Positions 6,515 to 9,074 of a DNA stretch of 9,074 nt are shown in pieces (position 1 is the stretch's first letter; each line of letters opens with the position of its first letter). This DNA comes from an uncultured Lacibacter sp. (GTDB taxonomy: Bacteria; Bacteroidota; Bacteroidia; Chitinophagales; Chitinophagaceae). Under the pieces are notes generated by a model that worked only from the letters and a program-made list of their open reading frames with translations, did not search any database and was not told where the DNA came from. The stretch covers positions 1 to 9,074 of the forward strand of contig NZ_CAMLGT010000156.1 of NCBI RefSeq assembly GCF_946479605.1. The letters run 5' to 3'. The position numbers and the translations under genes are program-made.

Positions 6515-6808
6515 TTATTCGTCGAAGAGGAAAATGTCCTCATTATCACGTTTCATATAATACTTTTCACGAGCAAGGCGTTCGTAGGCCGAAGGGTCGT
6601 TTTTGCGCTTTTCCAGCTCTGTTTTAGCTGCTTCTATCTTGTCGTTATAATAAGTACTGCTGCTTTTCAGATCGCTCAGCTTTTGATAACGGCCAACCTG
6701 AGTAATAAAATCGTTGCGGTCTACAAATAACATCCACACCACAAAACCAATAAGTGTTAAAACATATTTGTTTTTCAACACGGGTGGAATATTATTCAGA
6801 ATTTTCAT
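6515..6808 (-). CDS. FtsB/DivIC-family septum formation initiator
   Basis: A 97-residue bitopic cell-division protein. A short cytoplasmic N-terminus is followed by one membrane segment at about 15-29 (YVLTLIGFVVWMLFV), a coiled-coil region at about 38-70 (SDLKSSSTYYNDKIEAAKTELEKRK) and the family's C-terminal motif with ERLAREKYYMKRDNEDIF. FtsB/DivIC proteins form a complex with FtsL and FtsQ/DivIB in the periplasm that activates septal peptidoglycan synthesis. Length and topology are typical. It lies 70 bases downstream of eno on the same strand, an arrangement also seen in other phyla, which supports the call. A hairpin and a -7-like promoter element sit between the two genes, so its expression may be partly independent of eno. 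Confidence 0.9.
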   Translation of the reverse strand: MKILNNIPPVLKNKYVLTLIGFVVWMLFVDRNDFITQVGRYQKLSDLKSSSTYYNDKIEAAKTELEKRKNDPSAYERLAREKYYMKRDNEDIFLFDE

Positions 6809-6812
6809 ATAA

Positions 6813-6869
6813 GATCAAAATAAGAATGGTTCATAGCTCACAGTTAATGCCCATGAACTATGAACCATT
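6813..6869 (-). terminator. Possible terminator or attenuator after eno
   Basis: The 12-bp stem (6825-6836 with 6858-6869, loop 21 bases) begins nine bases past the eno stop on the minus strand and is followed by the T-rich CTTATTTTGATC. The T-run is interrupted, so partial read-through to the FtsB/DivIC gene is plausible. Confidence 0.45.
6816..6823 (-). promoter_or_regulatory. Possible -7 element of the FtsB/DivIC gene
   Basis: On the minus strand TTATTTTG (one mismatch to TAnnTTTG) stands seven bases before the ATG, the same geometry as the korA promoter. It would give a near-leaderless mRNA. No -33 TTG is seen; the upstream side is the repeat hairpin. Confidence 0.4.
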
Positions 6870-6872
6870 AAC
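6822..6872. repeat. Heptamer inverted-repeat element between eno and the FtsB/DivIC gene
   Basis: The right half (6852-6872) is three consecutive 7-mers on the plus strand: CATGAAC, TATGAAC, CATTAAC. The left half (6822-6849) reads on the minus strand as CATTAAC, TGTGAGC, TATGAAC, CATTCTT, also in a 7-base register. The two halves therefore face each other. Arms 6825-6836 and 6858-6869 are perfect 12-bp reverse complements, one heptamer off the symmetric alignment, so slipped pairings are possible. Confidence 0.75.
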
Positions 6873-6878
6873 TAAATG

Positions 6879-8397
<1,519 letters not shown>

Positions 8398-8967
8398 ATG
8401 GATGTACAACTGGTTACAGCTGCTGCAATGGGAATTGCTTTGAGTGCCTGTTGCGGTTTCAGGGTATTTGTACCAATGCTGGGAGCCAGCTTTGCAGCCT
8501 GGCAACAGTGGTATGTGTTGCCTGCAGATATGCAGTGGATGGGATCATTGCCTGCATTGATCTGTTTTGGAACCGCCGCTGTGCTGGAGATAGCTGCATA
8601 CTATATTCCGTTTGTAGATAACCTGCTCGATACAATTGCCACACCACTGGCTGTTGCCGCAGGAACTATTCTTGCAGCTTCGTTTTTACCTATTGCCGAT
8701 TTTAATCCGTTGCTGAAATGGATACTGGCCATTATTGCAGGGGGTGGTGCTGCCGGAACAATCCAGGCCGGCACAGGTTTGCTACGTTTGTTCTCTTCTA
8801 AAACAACAGTTGGTGCAGGTAATGCTGTTGTATCTACAGGTGAAAATGCAGCAGCCATTGGCGGCACAGCATTAAGCTTTACTGTGCCAATTGTTATTGC
8901 TGTGTTGATGTTGTTATTGATAGGATGGATATTGGTGAAGGGAGTGGGGAAGATTATTAAACGATGA
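8398..8967 (+). CDS. DUF4126 domain-containing membrane protein
   Basis: A 189-residue integral membrane protein of the uncharacterised DUF4126 family. Family hallmarks are GIALSACCGFRVFVP at 12-26 and AYYIPFVDNLLDTIATP at 67-83. Hydrophobic segments lie at about 5-33, 50-66, 82-98, 106-124 and 160-182; the protein ends in a basic tail (KGVGKIIKR). Several Gly/Ala-rich stretches (AIIAGGGAAGTIQAGTG) suggest tightly packed helices. Length is typical of the family. The role is unknown; a transport or membrane-scaffold function would be a guess. It is transcribed divergently from eno and nothing follows it in the window. The start ATG at 8398 has no Shine-Dalgarno sequence, as for most genes here. 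Confidence 0.88.
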   Translation: MDVQLVTAAAMGIALSACCGFRVFVPMLGASFAAWQQWYVLPADMQWMGSLPALICFGTAAVLEIAAYYIPFVDNLLDTIATPLAVAAGTILAASFLPIADFNPLLKWILAIIAGGGAAGTIQAGTGLLRLFSSKTTVGAGNAVVSTGENAAAIGGTALSFTVPIVIAVLMLLLIGWILVKGVGKIIKR

Positions 8968-9074
8968 CTGTTCACCTGCAAGTTGACTGATTACCGTAGT
9001 TGAATAGATGTAGTGTTGTACATGCACTCAGGAAGTTAAGCTTCTGAACACATCTTCAAGATTATTAGTATCAC
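8968..9074. other. Unassigned 3' end of the window
   Basis: After the DUF4126 stop no ORF or RNA gene is seen. Small inverted repeats (AGTG/CACT around 9011-9028, GAAG/CTTC around 9032-9044) have no T-tract, so no terminator is called. Confidence 0.3.

Noticed and set aside
6822..6872. CRISPR-like array
   Set aside because: Units are only 7 bases, directly abutting with no spacers, and no cas genes are present; the same holds for the 8-base array at 8197-8302.
8601..8981. 126-codon minus-strand ORF opposite the DUF4126 gene
   Set aside because: Its product is a low-complexity Ala/Pro/Ile mixture typical of antisense reading of a Gly/Ala-rich membrane protein gene; the plus-strand product carries clear family motifs.

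Overview
The window looks like an ordinary chromosomal segment of a Bacteroidota bacterium, most likely of the Chitinophagaceae or a close relative; the family assignment is inference. The phylum call rests on a TAnnTTTG-type -7 element directly before a gene, the scarcity of Shine-Dalgarno sequences, two lipobox-bearing envelope proteins, a 2-oxoacid:ferredoxin oxidoreductase alpha subunit with its gamma domain fused at the N-terminus, and a DUF4126 membrane protein. Base composition is moderate to AT-rich and no gene stands out as foreign. There is no rRNA, tRNA, CRISPR array, transposase or phage gene.

Layout. 65-1360 (minus): a lipoprotein polysaccharide deacetylase and a small YtxH-like membrane protein, separated by a perfect 14-bp terminator hairpin. 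1576-5313 (plus): korA with a very close-set promoter, then an exported RidA-family protein and an SMP-30/gluconolactonase-like lipoprotein, each apparently its own transcription unit; strong hairpins follow korA and the SMP-30 gene. 5494-8171 (minus): in transcription order enolase (eno), an FtsB/DivIC-type division protein, a 76-residue protein resembling the N-terminus of anti-sigma factors, and endonuclease III (nth). 8398-8967 (plus): a DUF4126 integral membrane protein divergent from eno. No gene-free stretch exceeds 300 bases; the longest are 3971-4239, 8172-8397 and 1361-1575.

How the genes relate. Enolase (glycolysis) and KorA (2-oxoacid oxidation with ferredoxin) are central metabolism; Nth is base-excision repair; the FtsB/DivIC protein is part of the divisome; the deacetylase and SMP-30 protein are predicted envelope lipoproteins. 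No shared pathway is evident beyond the widespread eno-ftsB neighbourhood.

I do not see a new multi-gene system. The observations most worth a second look are: two short-period inverted-repeat elements (7-nt and 8-nt units) flanking eno; korA closed off by a terminator with no korB beside it; an exported RidA homologue lacking the catalytic arginine; a near-leaderless korA promoter; and an 8-bp hairpin inside the first codons of the deacetylase gene.
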